Notes: generated from the sequence alone by a model not told the origin. DNA of 64,000 nt from a virus (IMGVR_UViG_3300037245_004243:62001-126000); one strand, 5' to 3'; counted from the stretch's first letter, positions 34,272-42,503 are shown. A program made the numbers and translations.

Positions 34272-34308
34272 GAAATATTTTCTCCCTTAAATTTCGGTTT
34301 GTTAATTG

Positions 34309-34316
34309 TATTTACC
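34309..34316 (-). promoter_or_regulatory. Late-promoter-like box GGTAAATA
   Basis: The minus strand reads TAGGTAAATACAA, 38 nt upstream of the ATG at 34271. Same spacing as before 16172, 42996 and 58182. Confidence 0.6.
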
Positions 34317-36046
34317 TATTTCTTAGGTTGCTCTTCCTTTTTTTCTTTAGGAGGTTCCTCTTTTTTGGGAGGTACTTCCTTTTTAGCAGCAGGTGGTGCA
34401 GCAGCCGGTGCTTCCGGTGCTTCTTCTTCCTCTTCAGGTGGTATGGTTGCATCTATTTCGGCCTGACGCTGTGCTTTTATATCATCCCCGACAAATTCCT
34501 CACCCTTATCTTCTTCCTTTTTAATCTGGTCTTGTTCATATTTGATTTCGTCATCGGTCATTTTGAATATGTTTTTCTGCACATATTCATTCGAGAAATA
34601 TTTACCGACATATTCGGCCAGTGCCTCGGCGGTCTCACTTTGATCCCGCAGCAGCTCGGTATCTTTCAATTCAGAATAATAACTGTCTTGATTCCACAAA
34701 AAATTGATATCATTGCGAAACTCATTCCAGTCTTTTTTCGTCATCACATTTTTATAAACAAGCTGTTTCTCAAGCAAATCCATAAAAAGCACCGTGAATT
34801 TGTATTGAAGGGAAGAGATAAATTTTGTGAATTTCAATTCTTTTCTGGACATCTCCCCGGATTGCCCGATGTTGATTGTCGTTTGCTCTTCCTCATCAAT
34901 ACGCTCGATAGGCACCTTCAGGGATTTATACAATTTCTTTTTGAAATATACGATGTCCCCGATCTCGCCCAACTGACTGCCGCCTTCCAGGGTCTCAATT
35001 TTCGTGCCCTTTTGATCGGCGTTAGTTGGAAGGTAATAATCTTGAATCATCGATAAAATGTTTTTCTTAGTCGATAACTGCCCGGTATTTGCATCATAAT
35101 ATATTTTTGATTTGAAGCCTCGAATGAGTTTTTTCACATAGGCGTCCGCTTTCTTTTTCGGCAATTTCCCAACATCAATGAAAAACACCCGCCGTTCAGG
35201 CGCCCGTGTGATCCGGTAAATTACCGCCGAATCTTCTAAAAGCCGCAACTGATTTAACGGTTTCAGGGATTTGTGCAGAGGAGAAATGTATATCCGGCCA
35301 GAATGATCTGTAATACCGGATGGCACAAAAGTAATCATCGATTCGGATATCAGGTAACCACTTTTCTCTTCGCTATCATCATATTTAAATTTTTCCAGAT
35401 TTCGAACATCTGCTACACCATCCAGGCGCCGCTCATTCTCTTTCCAGATGTAAGCATAATCACCTTTTAATTCCTGCTTATGCCTTTTAGCAAAATCCTG
35501 GGCTTTTTTATCAACTTTCAACCGGATGATATCAAAAGGTGATAGCAAGTTCAGCTTATGAATACCTTTTCTCTCATTTTTGTCGATTACGATTTGATAA
35601 TATAACCGACCATCGATATACCATTTTCGGAAAATGTCTGGCCCGGTATTATTGAAATTTAACAGATTGATGATTTCATCAAAGGCCGTTTTGATTTTCG
35701 TCTTTATCGTATTTGACTGTTCGAGAGAATCCAGATCGATATCAACGATGCCGTTGGCCTCTTTTACAATTGCTTCATTGACGATTTCATCGATGGCGTC
35801 ATCAATCTCAAAATTAACGGTTGAGCGCCGGTACATCGAAATGAGGTCATATGTAGTCTTGGCCCTGATTTCAAAATCAATCCCCCAGGACAATTGACCT
35901 ATACTAAAGGCGTCCGCTTCAGGTTCATCGGTATTTTTCAGTTCAACGACGTCATCTGGTAATTCTTCATTTTTGAATTTATCATCTGATTTTGGAATCA
36001 GGTTTGTCAGCCGCCCAAGTACTTGTTCTCTAAAGAAATTCGCCAT
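34316..36046 (-). CDS. gp20: Portal protein gp20
   Basis: 576 residues (T4 gp20 is 524). RAKTTYDLISMYRRSTVNFE followed by IDDAIDEIVNEAIVKE, KWYIDGRLYYQIVIDKNERK, IYRITRAPERRVFFIDVGKL, PKKKADAYVKKLIRGFKSKI, TLEGGSQLGEIGDIVYFKKK and YKSLKVPIERI are the diagnostic blocks of T4-type portals. The last about 60 residues are an unusual Glu/Pro/Ala/Lys-rich tail. The portal dodecamer is the DNA entry point and starts prohead assembly. Confidence 0.95.
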   Translation of the reverse strand: MANFFREQVLGRLTNLIPKSDDKFKNEELPDDVVELKNTDEPEADAFSIGQLSWGIDFEIRAKTTYDLISMYRRSTVNFEIDDAIDEIVNEAIVKEANGIVDIDLDSLEQSNTIKTKIKTAFDEIINLLNFNNTGPDIFRKWYIDGRLYYQIVIDKNERKGIHKLNLLSPFDIIRLKVDKKAQDFAKRHKQELKGDYAYIWKENERRLDGVADVRNLEKFKYDDSEEKSGYLISESMITFVPSGITDHSGRIYISPLHKSLKPLNQLRLLEDSAVIYRITRAPERRVFFIDVGKLPKKKADAYVKKLIRGFKSKIYYDANTGQLSTKKNILSMIQDYYLPTNADQKGTKIETLEGGSQLGEIGDIVYFKKKLYKSLKVPIERIDEEEQTTINIGQSGEMSRKELKFTKFISSLQYKFTVLFMDLLEKQLVYKNVMTKKDWNEFRNDINFLWNQDSYYSELKDTELLRDQSETAEALAEYVGKYFSNEYVQKNIFKMTDDEIKYEQDQIKKEEDKGEEFVGDDIKAQRQAEIDATIPPEEEEEAPEAPAAAPPAAKKEVPPKKEEPPKEKKEEQPKK

Positions 36047-36049
36047 TAT

Positions 36050-36799
36050 TTATTTCCCTCGCCTTTTCACAGATCTAACTGCTGCTTTTGACGTTTTACG
36101 TCTGGTTGATTTAGTATGTTTAACTTTTGCTTTCGGGCTCTTCTTTTTCTTATCTTTGACGTGATCTTTCCACTTTAGCATCATCGCCGCAAAAACTGCC
36201 TTCTCCGATTTTTTGCGCCACTTACCAGGAATATTTACCGCTGCCGCTTTATAGTTTTCCCAATTAAAGACTGCGATATCGCTCTGAACATGGGATGTTA
36301 AATACCTGCGAATAATTAAATATGCATATCCTTTTGGTAATTGCAGTGAATTCCATGCCCGTTTTATTTGTGGATATGTTATGCGCTTTCTGTTTTTAGT
36401 TGCTCGTATAAGCCGGTCTGCCAATTGCAAACGTTTTGCCCAGGGTAGATAATGGATATTCAATCCCAAAAAACCATCCGGATATTTTGCCAAAAGTATC
36501 GGCATCGGTAGCACATCATAATAAGGTAGGGTGCTCGCATGTTTCGGGGAATATTTAAACATCATCGGAAATCCAAAATAAGCGCGTTTTATTTTGGATG
36601 GCTTTATTTTCGGGATTTTCTCACCATTATATAAGGTGTCAAATTGAGCCTGGAGTTCTCTCGGAAACTTCCGCTTACCACGGGAATAAAGTTCTTGTGG
36701 GAATTCAGACTTGGCTTTTGCGTTTTCCTTTGCCGCCCTGTCCTCAAATAAATTCTGGCCGCGAGGCCATCCCGCTGCATGTGCTGGATATTTAGGCAA
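36050..36799 (-). CDS. Conserved virion-associated protein, unknown
   Basis: 249 residues. MMFKYSPKHASTLPYYDVLP, then LLAKYPDGFLGLNIHYLPWA and RLQLADRLIRA, matches a conserved phage motif (NPK..TLPYYD.FP.......GFLGLN.HYL...R) that I recall as widespread in myovirus structural regions, without being able to name its function. The C-terminal 50 residues are extremely basic (KDKKKKSPKAKVKHTKSTRR), suggesting DNA contact. Located just upstream of the portal gene. Confidence 0.65.
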   Translation of the reverse strand: MPKYPAHAAGWPRGQNLFEDRAAKENAKAKSEFPQELYSRGKRKFPRELQAQFDTLYNGEKIPKIKPSKIKRAYFGFPMMFKYSPKHASTLPYYDVLPMPILLAKYPDGFLGLNIHYLPWAKRLQLADRLIRATKNRKRITYPQIKRAWNSLQLPKGYAYLIIRRYLTSHVQSDIAVFNWENYKAAAVNIPGKWRKKSEKAVFAAMMLKWKDHVKDKKKKSPKAKVKHTKSTRRKTSKAAVRSVKRRGK

Positions 36800-36983
36800 G
36801 AGACACCTTTAAAACTCGTTTAATCAGCTTTTTAAATCCCACCCAATCCTCCACTCGGATGATTTTCTCCATCGCTTTGATTTCCTGGGGAGTGGCCTTT
36901 TGATAAAATTCGGCCATCTCAGCAAATCCTATATTGCCGCCATATACCATTTCATTTAATATCCGAGTAAATGATTTTATCAT
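36792..36983 (-). CDS. Small leader-bearing packaged protein
   Basis: 63 residues. MIKSFTRILNE|M gives an LNE site. The body is one or two helices (FAEMAEFYQKATPQEIKAME, GFKKLIKRVLKVSLA). It overlaps both neighbours by a few nt. Function unknown. Confidence 0.55.
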   Translation of the reverse strand: MIKSFTRILNEMVYGGNIGFAEMAEFYQKATPQEIKAMEKIIRVEDWVGFKKLIKRVLKVSLA

Positions 36984-37408
36984 CTAATAGATTCCCAGAA
37001 TTTTCCAAATTTTTGAATTGCTGACTCGGAAACCCTTAACGATTTTAAATATGGATCGATATAATATCCTTGAAATTTCAATAAGGAATGTCCGTTTACC
37101 GACATATCCGATATATCTTCGATCAAATTTTTGATTGGTTTCTGACTAAAGTTTTTGATAGCACCCGCAGCGATAAGCTTTTCTGATATCTTTTTCCATT
37201 TTCGCTCATCCCATTCAATAAATACGAGATCCTTATGCCACCAGAGCTCACCGGTCAGATTTTGTTTTGCCCATCTCACTGACATATGACATTGGAATGA
37301 GCCGTCAGGATCTTTACACCCTATGGCATAACTAAAAATGGAATCATAGACGGACTTGGCGATATCCTTTCCAAAGCCCTCATGCAATATATGTGCAAAG
37401 CCTTTCAT
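36980..37408 (-). CDS. Leader-bearing packaged protein, unknown
   Basis: 142 residues. Leader MKGFAHILHE|G has an LHE site. The body mixes aromatic strands and helices (MSVRWAKQNLTGELWWHKDL, VFIEWDERKWKKISEKLIAA) and ends in a helix with FGKFWESIR. It could be a small alpha/beta enzyme or inhibitor; no family recognised. Confidence 0.55.
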   Translation of the reverse strand: MKGFAHILHEGFGKDIAKSVYDSIFSYAIGCKDPDGSFQCHMSVRWAKQNLTGELWWHKDLVFIEWDERKWKKISEKLIAAGAIKNFSQKPIKNLIEDISDMSVNGHSLLKFQGYYIDPYLKSLRVSESAIQKFGKFWESIR

Positions 37409-37409
37409 T

Positions 37410-38018
37410 TTAGTCCCGATCTTTTATATAATCGATGATTTTAACTTTGCCTTCATTTTTAGAAAACCATCTGTCAAAGGATTTTCGGGTTTTAAATGAT
37501 TTCATCCCAGTCCGGCCTTGGATATCGGTATAACTGACAATAACTTCAGCATCCGATTCGGACGGATTCATAGCACGGGCCTCGGTCATTCTTTTGAATT
37601 CTCTCTTGGCTTCGTTTTCCCTCTTGAAAGGTCCGCCGATAATGTTTTGATTTGTGTCATAAATATACCATGCGCCGCGCCGGTGATCTATAAAATCACC
37701 TTTCTCCTCATTCATATTCATTCCGGATCGTTTGAAAGCTATCATCGCGAGTTTCCTGGTCCTAAAGACTTTCAAATTTCCTTGCTGACCGAGGACGTGA
37801 TCTTTGGCTATAACAGACTGTTTGAATTTATCCCCGGCAATAACGACATGCTTGACTTTAAGCACACTGCCAATATTTAATTCTGTTCCACCGACTATTC
37901 TATATCGGGATAATGAACGTCCGTTTGAGCTCACCACATAAAAATTAAAACCAGCGATGAGATCCTCTTCCGAAATCGGCTGTTTGTTTTCCGTTAAAAT
38001 GTCGCGATATGATTTCAT
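37410..38018 (-). CDS. Leader-bearing packaged protein with repeated small strand modules
   Basis: 202 residues. Leader MKSYRDILTE|N has an LTE site. The body seems to contain two or three short strand-helix modules, for example GAWYIYDTNQNIIGGPFKRE and EVIVSYTDIQGRTGMKSFKT, each followed by a basic helix (NEAKREFKRMTEA, RKSFDRWFSKNEG). The same module appears in the 23681-23899 gene. Function unknown. Confidence 0.55.
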   Translation of the reverse strand: MKSYRDILTENKQPISEEDLIAGFNFYVVSSNGRSLSRYRIVGGTELNIGSVLKVKHVVIAGDKFKQSVIAKDHVLGQQGNLKVFRTRKLAMIAFKRSGMNMNEEKGDFIDHRRGAWYIYDTNQNIIGGPFKRENEAKREFKRMTEARAMNPSESDAEVIVSYTDIQGRTGMKSFKTRKSFDRWFSKNEGKVKIIDYIKDRD

Positions 38019-38236
38019 TTTTTTACCCCATCGTTGTATCCCTTGGCATAAGCAATATCCAACAGATCTTTTGATTTTGGTTTTATTTTGCCAGATTTGC
38101 CGCGAGCATCGGTTTGCCCATCTTCATAGGCATCATCCAGGTCTTCTTTAGACGGGCCGTCCGCCGCCTTAGTGCGCATCACGTTGACCTCACTGATATA
38201 TTTTTCCATTTCCCATCGGGTTTTTCCAGTTTTCAT
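38015..38236 (-). CDS. Leader-bearing protein (second leader class), unknown
   Basis: 73 residues. MKTGKTRWEMEKYISE|V is the second leader class with an ISE site (compare 8356 and 10555). The body has two related motifs, LDDAYEDGQTDARGKSGKI and LLDIAYAKGYNDGVKK, probably a helical pair rich in D/G/K. Function unknown. Confidence 0.5.
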   Translation of the reverse strand: MKTGKTRWEMEKYISEVNVMRTKAADGPSKEDLDDAYEDGQTDARGKSGKIKPKSKDLLDIAYAKGYNDGVKK

Positions 38237-38851
38237 TTATTTTTTACCTTTCCAACCGACCAATTTTCCCTGATTAATCAGCGCGTCTGCGACATCGGCG
38301 CCCTTTTGGGTCAGGAGATAATTTACATCATACAGATCATCGGAATATTTTTCTTTTCCTTTTTTAGATCTCAATAAGCCCTTTTTGACGAGCTTGTCTA
38401 AACTTTTGTCGCCGCCACGCGCATTGAGACCGGTACCGACAGAGTATTTCCCGTCCGCGCCGCCAGTGATACTTTTGACGAATGAGCTAAAATCCATTAT
38501 ATGGTATCCGCTCAAATTGATTGTGGTCTCTGCCAATTCCAAACTTACGGATTCTGGAATTGAGATTTTTAACTGTTTCATTTTCTTTTGCACTTTTGCC
38601 AGCAATTTCTGTGGGACATCGTCTTGATCCGTTACCTCGAAAGGTGGCATTGCATTTGTAATCGATCTTTTCCCGGCAATCATCCGGTCGTCATCGATTG
38701 TAATACCCATCCATCCCTTTTTGGTTTGTTGGGTTAAAAGGGCATATTCGTTTTCGTCGCTCCTTCGCTGAACTACCCACATCCCAACCCGCCAGTTATT
38801 ACCCTCGGAAAGGTCAAGAACTGATTCAAATATTTGTTTTATTGTTTTCAT
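38237..38851 (-). CDS. Leader-bearing packaged protein, unknown, winged-helix-like C-terminus
   Basis: 204 residues. MKTIKQIFE|S gives an IFE site. Residues about 20-60 form a small beta module (RVGMWVVQRRSDENEYALLT). About 140-200 (GGDKSLDKLVKKGLLRSKKG, then VNYLLTQKGADVADALIN) resembles a winged-helix DNA-binding fold (LVxxGLL...LTxKGxxVAxALI). If delivered with the DNA it could act as an early transcriptional regulator; this is inference. Confidence 0.55.
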   Translation of the reverse strand: MKTIKQIFESVLDLSEGNNWRVGMWVVQRRSDENEYALLTQQTKKGWMGITIDDDRMIAGKRSITNAMPPFEVTDQDDVPQKLLAKVQKKMKQLKISIPESVSLELAETTINLSGYHIMDFSSFVKSITGGADGKYSVGTGLNARGGDKSLDKLVKKGLLRSKKGKEKYSDDLYDVNYLLTQKGADVADALINQGKLVGWKGKK

Positions 38852-39291
38852 GGTAAATCCTTTTCAGTGAGAATTATAAATTTCTGGCCTTTCTTTGTAG
38901 CATATGCGGCTGCAGCCTTCCATTTATTTAAATTTTTGATATATTCAAATACCTTTTGCTGATATGCCTGGGTCTTCCTGTTTTGCTGTGCGGGTTCTCT
39001 GGTAAAGGGAAATGGCTTTATTTCGACGAGATATTCTTTAACGCCATTTTTACCTTTAACTTTTAGCCATGCATCCACGAAATATCTATGCAGATGACCA
39101 TCCAAATCAGAAACATATGGGACGACGACTTCTTCTGAATTCCACCTCAATATCACTTTATTAAGGTCAAAAAATCTGAAAAACTTTAATTCCAGGCCAC
39201 TCCGGAATACAATTTTATCAACATTCCCTTTATATTTTTCGGGATACCTCGGCTTATACCAACCTTGATATAACGTCTTTTGGTTATACAC
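38848..39291 (-). CDS. gp4: Head completion protein gp4
   Basis: 147 residues (T4 gp4 is 150). YQGWYKPRYPEKYKGNVDKI, then VFRSGLELKFFRFFDLN, LRWNSEEVVVPYVSDLDGHL, HRYFVDAWL and YLVEIKPFPFTREP are the ordered blocks of the gp4 (gp50.1) head-completion nuclease-like family. The PD-(D/E)XK-type residues (E in SEEV, D in FVDAW, EIK) are visible. It acts on packaged heads before tail joining in T4. Confidence 0.9.
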   Translation of the reverse strand: MYNQKTLYQGWYKPRYPEKYKGNVDKIVFRSGLELKFFRFFDLNKVILRWNSEEVVVPYVSDLDGHLHRYFVDAWLKVKGKNGVKEYLVEIKPFPFTREPAQQNRKTQAYQQKVFEYIKNLNKWKAAAAYATKKGQKFIILTEKDLP

Positions 39292-39553
39292 TTGCTTTAT
39301 TCCATTCTACCGTATATAATAAATAGGCCATTTCTTGTTGGCTATATTTGCGATTTGCAATTTCTTTTTGTTCATCTATAATCCGGTTAACTTTACCGTT
39401 TTGTCGCCATAACGCCTTGCCCAATTCGTTAATCAGATCCGATTTTTTCATTCGATCAATTTTTCTGAAATTAGGGGAATTCTGAATCATATTCCAGTAT
39501 TCCGCATCAATCTCTATTTTACCTTCAGAAATTATTTCTCGATAAGTTTTCAT
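39284..39553 (-). CDS. Leader-bearing packaged protein, unknown
   Basis: 89 residues. MKTYREIISE|G gives an ISE site. The remainder is helical and charged (DRMKKSDLINELGKALWRQN, RIIDEQKEIANRKYSQQEMA). It overlaps the gp4 gene by 8 nt. A GTAAATAG sequence lies only about 10 nt upstream of the start, too close to be a confident promoter. Confidence 0.55.
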   Translation of the reverse strand: MKTYREIISEGKIEIDAEYWNMIQNSPNFRKIDRMKKSDLINELGKALWRQNGKVNRIIDEQKEIANRKYSQQEMAYLLYTVEWNKASV

Positions 39554-39564
39554 ATAATAACTAT

Positions 39565-39759
39565 TTACAGTTTTAGAGTTTTACTTAATGAAACTTCCCG
39601 GCCAGCCTCATCCATCGTTTTACCCTTGCGCCCAATACAATCACATTTTGATGGATGCGTATTCCACCAACAACAAGTGATGCATTTACCATTAGAATTT
39701 AATTTTTTATGCACGCAATGGTTGAATCTATATTTTTTGGTTTTTGATGATATAATCAA
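39565..39759 (-). CDS. Small cysteine-rich protein, unknown
   Basis: 64 residues with six cysteines and two histidines within 30 residues (HCVHKKLNSNGKCITCCWWN, THPSKCDC), likely a zinc-binding fold. It overlaps the 3' end of uvsW by 32 nt. No leader and no recognised family. Confidence 0.5.
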   Translation of the reverse strand: MIISSKTKKYRFNHCVHKKLNSNGKCITCCWWNTHPSKCDCIGRKGKTMDEAGREVSLSKTLKL

Positions 39760-41200
39760 ATTCTTCCGTGTCGTAATATTTTGTTCTTTTCAGAAAATGT
39801 GTTAATACATAGTTTCTTTTTGATTTCCAGCTCAAATCGTCAGTTATATCATACAATTTCGCATTTTTATTGAAATATTTTCTCAAAAGCCGCCCAATGC
39901 TCTGGATGACTTTTACACTCGAGAGCACCGATTCAGCAAAAATTAGATTATGTAAATTTTTAATATTTATCCCGGTCGAGAATGTTCCGTAAGACGCGAC
40001 AATTATTATACCATCGTGTTTTTCGGTAACCTTCCGGACTTTCTCCCGAAAAACAACTGGAGTGGTTCCATCAATATAATATATGTGTTTTTTGGGATAA
40101 TTCCGCTTTAATAGCCTATGCAGATCCCGGCCATAATCCCTTATTTTAAAAAGGATCATCGTGTTACCTTTGCGGGACGCCGCCAACTGACAAATAAACT
40201 TTTTTCTTTCGGGTATTGCTCGGATTATATCGGTCTCGACTTGCCATTCCACTTTCTTACGACCTTTGAATAGTTGTAAAATGTTATCATTATATTTTAA
40301 AACAATTCCTTTGATATTTATTCCGGCTAATATCCCCTTTTCTATCAATTCCGCGGATTTTGAAAATGTCTTGACTCTTCCCAATAATGCTGTAAGCTGT
40401 ATTTTGGCAATTTTACAATCTTTTAAGTGCCCGGTCATCCCAACCCGGTATGCCGCATTAATGCAGTGATTTGCGATTCGAGGGAGTTCTTTTGCGGTTG
40501 CTTCATGTACCTCATCAACAATCACCGCATGGAAAGGTTCGAAATATTCCGGAGGCATATTTTTCAGACTCTGCCACGTCGAAATAGTGATTTTTTTATG
40601 GGTGTATTTTTCCCGGCCAGAGTGAATCCGATGCACGTATTGCTGAAAATCACAATATTTTTTAGCATAATCTTGGAAGTCTCCAGCCATTTGCTCGACC
40701 AAGGACGTTCTCGGCACAATCAAGAGCCCTTTAAATTCCGGATAGATATACATCAAAAGATTGAAAAATATGTAATATATAAAACTTTTGCCGGACGCAG
40801 TCGCCGAAACGCCGATCATTTTACGATGATACATAAAATATTTCACAGCAGATATTTGATAATCTCGGGGTATTAGATCACATTTTAGGACATCTTTACA
40901 AAATTCTAAAATCTCAGTTTCGGAGACCTCCTCCCCGGTACCCGTTAAGCGTTTATCTATTATGTAATCCCATTCATTTAATTTGCAATACCCAAGGAAT
41001 TTTGAAAGCAAACCACATGGCAGAAGGCAATTATTGACGTTAAATAATTTTATTTTTCCATCCCATATGCCGGACTGGTATTTCGGACTCCAATTATAAT
41101 TCGGAGAGTAAAACGCAAAAAGGTCCGCGATATCCTGGGCTTCATCGAATTCGCAGACTATTTGTATATACGCCTCATTGAAATATTTCAGTTCAATCAA
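39728..41200 (-). CDS. uvsW: UvsW-type recombination DNA/RNA helicase
   Basis: 490 residues (T4 UvsW is 503). Superfamily 2 motifs are present in order: Walker A SATASGKS (132-139), motif II DEVH (229-232), motif III-like GMTGHL and motif VI QSIGRLLR. The N-terminal domain WSPKYQSGIWDGKIKLFN is characteristic of UvsW. UvsW unwinds R-loops and drives branch migration and fork regression, switching off origin replication late in infection. It lies next to UvsY as in T4. Confidence 0.95.
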   Translation of the reverse strand: MIELKYFNEAYIQIVCEFDEAQDIADLFAFYSPNYNWSPKYQSGIWDGKIKLFNVNNCLLPCGLLSKFLGYCKLNEWDYIIDKRLTGTGEEVSETEILEFCKDVLKCDLIPRDYQISAVKYFMYHRKMIGVSATASGKSFIYYIFFNLLMYIYPEFKGLLIVPRTSLVEQMAGDFQDYAKKYCDFQQYVHRIHSGREKYTHKKITISTWQSLKNMPPEYFEPFHAVIVDEVHEATAKELPRIANHCINAAYRVGMTGHLKDCKIAKIQLTALLGRVKTFSKSAELIEKGILAGINIKGIVLKYNDNILQLFKGRKKVEWQVETDIIRAIPERKKFICQLAASRKGNTMILFKIRDYGRDLHRLLKRNYPKKHIYYIDGTTPVVFREKVRKVTEKHDGIIIVASYGTFSTGINIKNLHNLIFAESVLSSVKVIQSIGRLLRKYFNKNAKLYDITDDLSWKSKRNYVLTHFLKRTKYYDTEEFDYIIKNQKI

Positions 41201-41206
41201 AATATT

Positions 41207-41377
41207 TTATCCGAATAGACTGGACAGGTACTCTTCCTGTCTCGCTACAATTGAAAGTTTAATTTCGGGATCAACATTATTATGTGCATCAATATGATTG
41301 ATTAGAGCCTCGATGTTTTTGAAATACTCCCGGCCACATAACGGGCAATCAATAGGTTCAATTTTTTCACTACCCAT
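41207..41377 (-). CDS. Small zinc-finger protein
   Basis: 56 residues, ATG at 41377, TAA at 41207-41209. CPLCGREYFKNIEALINHID, then AH, is a single C2H2-type finger. It overlaps the upstream zinc-finger gene by 8 nt and ends 7 nt before uvsW starts. Possibly a small DNA-binding or adaptor protein of the uvsY-uvsW cluster; function unknown. Confidence 0.65.
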   Translation of the reverse strand: MGSEKIEPIDCPLCGREYFKNIEALINHIDAHNNVDPEIKLSIVARQEEYLSSLFG

Positions 41378-41531
41378 TCAAAATTTCCTTGCCGGATGTT
41401 TTTTCCAGTAATTCTTCATCCTGGCCAATCAAATTATTATGCTTTTCTTCTAAATGTCGATGCCTGTCATCTTCACTTAGGCAGATGCGCTTGCAAACTG
41501 GACAGTCATAAAATCCTATTTCATCTAACAT
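41370..41531 (-). CDS. Small zinc-finger protein
   Basis: 53 residues, ATG at 41531, TAG at 41370-41372. YDCPVCKRICLSEDDRHRHL, then EEKH, is a C2H2-type finger followed by an acidic helix. The start forms TAATG with the uvsY stop, so it is probably translationally coupled to uvsY. Tandem with a second finger gene. Confidence 0.6.
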   Translation of the reverse strand: MLDEIGFYDCPVCKRICLSEDDRHRHLEEKHNNLIGQDEELLEKTSGKEILNG

Positions 41532-41938
41532 TATTTACCTGCTTTCAATTCTTTCAGTTTCATTAGGTTATTCATATCAAAACTTAATTGAGTCGTTTTC
41601 TTTAAGATACTCTCCAGGCATTCCACGAGTTTCTTTTGGCAATTTACCTGGTAAAATAAAACCGAATATTGATCATCGGACTCAATATAATATTTTGCTT
41701 GACTTGGCTTGACTTCATATTCATAATTGAACAAATAATGATTTAATTTATCCCGCCACATCTTGGCCAGATCTTTTTCTTTCTGAATCAATTTATGACT
41801 TTGCCGGTAAAAGTACCTGAGCCATTTTGAGTGCATATTCGGAATTGAGCGGAGTTTGGCTTCCAGGTCCGCATCATTAAAATTGAAATCTACCTCTGCC
41901 TCTTTTAAATATTTTTCTAATATATCATCAAAATTCAT
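41531..41938 (-). CDS. uvsY: Recombination mediator UvsY
   Basis: 135 residues (T4 UvsY is 137). NMHSKWLRYFYRQSHKLIQK (compare T4 MLYSKWLNKHS), KDLAKMWRDKLNHYLFNYEY (T4 KKVALKARLDYYSG) and the terminal LMKLKELKAGK (T4 DMRAFEAGK) align along the whole length. UvsY loads UvsX recombinase on gp32-coated DNA. uvsX lies at the other end of the window on the opposite strand, so the recombination genes are split between late-strand and early-strand blocks. Confidence 0.85.
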   Translation of the reverse strand: MNFDDILEKYLKEAEVDFNFNDADLEAKLRSIPNMHSKWLRYFYRQSHKLIQKEKDLAKMWRDKLNHYLFNYEYEVKPSQAKYYIESDDQYSVLFYQVNCQKKLVECLESILKKTTQLSFDMNNLMKLKELKAGK

Positions 41939-41969
41939 GCAATGATTATACCATTTTATCGTGAATTTG

Positions 41970-42503
41970 TCATTTCTTCTTAATTTTTTTCCAACCGCTA
42001 CTTAAAGTGACATTTTCAAAATCGTTCTTTTCTTTATGAAAAACATAAAGTATCAAATAATTTCCTTGAAATTTTGTAAAGTGGTAATTTGCTAATTTTT
42101 TAATCTGTTTTGCAAATTTATCATATAATTTTACTCTCGAAGATTCTTCTGCTGAAAAATGGAACATTTTCGGGTTTTTAGATGATATAAACTCCTTCAT
42201 AATTTCCAGCACGGTAGCAAATATCCTGAATGCTGATCCTGTCCCAGTTATGCCAAAGCTATTACGCCGGAGAGAAGATGCTTCAAAACCAATATCCCAT
42301 GATTTCCCAACATCGAAATCTGCCATTTGAAAAAACTGAAGACTTCCTTCTGCTTTTTCGGCTTCAAATCTATATTGAACAGCCGGGGTTTTATCGGTAG
42401 CTGGCACCTCCCATTTTGCGATTACACTGTCGGATTGTATACTTATATTATAAGGAAGGGGCGATTTAAATATTTTCTCCAAAATTTCTCGGTAGGTTTC
42501 CAT
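41970..42503 (-). CDS. Leader-bearing conserved phage protein
   Basis: 177 residues from the ATG at 42503, chosen because AGGAG precedes it and because the protein then starts METYREILE|K with an ILE site. The body contains SFGITGTGSAFRIFATVLEI, then MKEFI and MFHFSAEESSRVKLYDKF. I recall this motif set (TGTGNAxRVFATV...FSAxxxSRxKLY) from widespread phage proteins of unknown role. The order of strand and helix recalls GNAT acetyltransferases but no acetyl-CoA loop can be assigned. Confidence 0.6.
   Translation of the reverse strand: METYREILEKIFKSPLPYNISIQSDSVIAKWEVPATDKTPAVQYRFEAEKAEGSLQFFQMADFDVGKSWDIGFEASSLRRNSFGITGTGSAFRIFATVLEIMKEFISSKNPKMFHFSAEESSRVKLYDKFAKQIKKLANYHFTKFQGNYLILYVFHKEKNDFENVTLSSGWKKIKKK

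Noticed and set aside
34328-35056. Long plus-strand open frame opposite the portal gene
   Set aside because: Phe/Leu-rich antisense shadow of the Glu/Lys-rich portal; no ribosome binding site.
41532-41539. GGTAAATA box at the uvsY end
   Set aside because: It lies in coding sequence at the stop codon and directly at the next start; spacing does not fit the other boxes.
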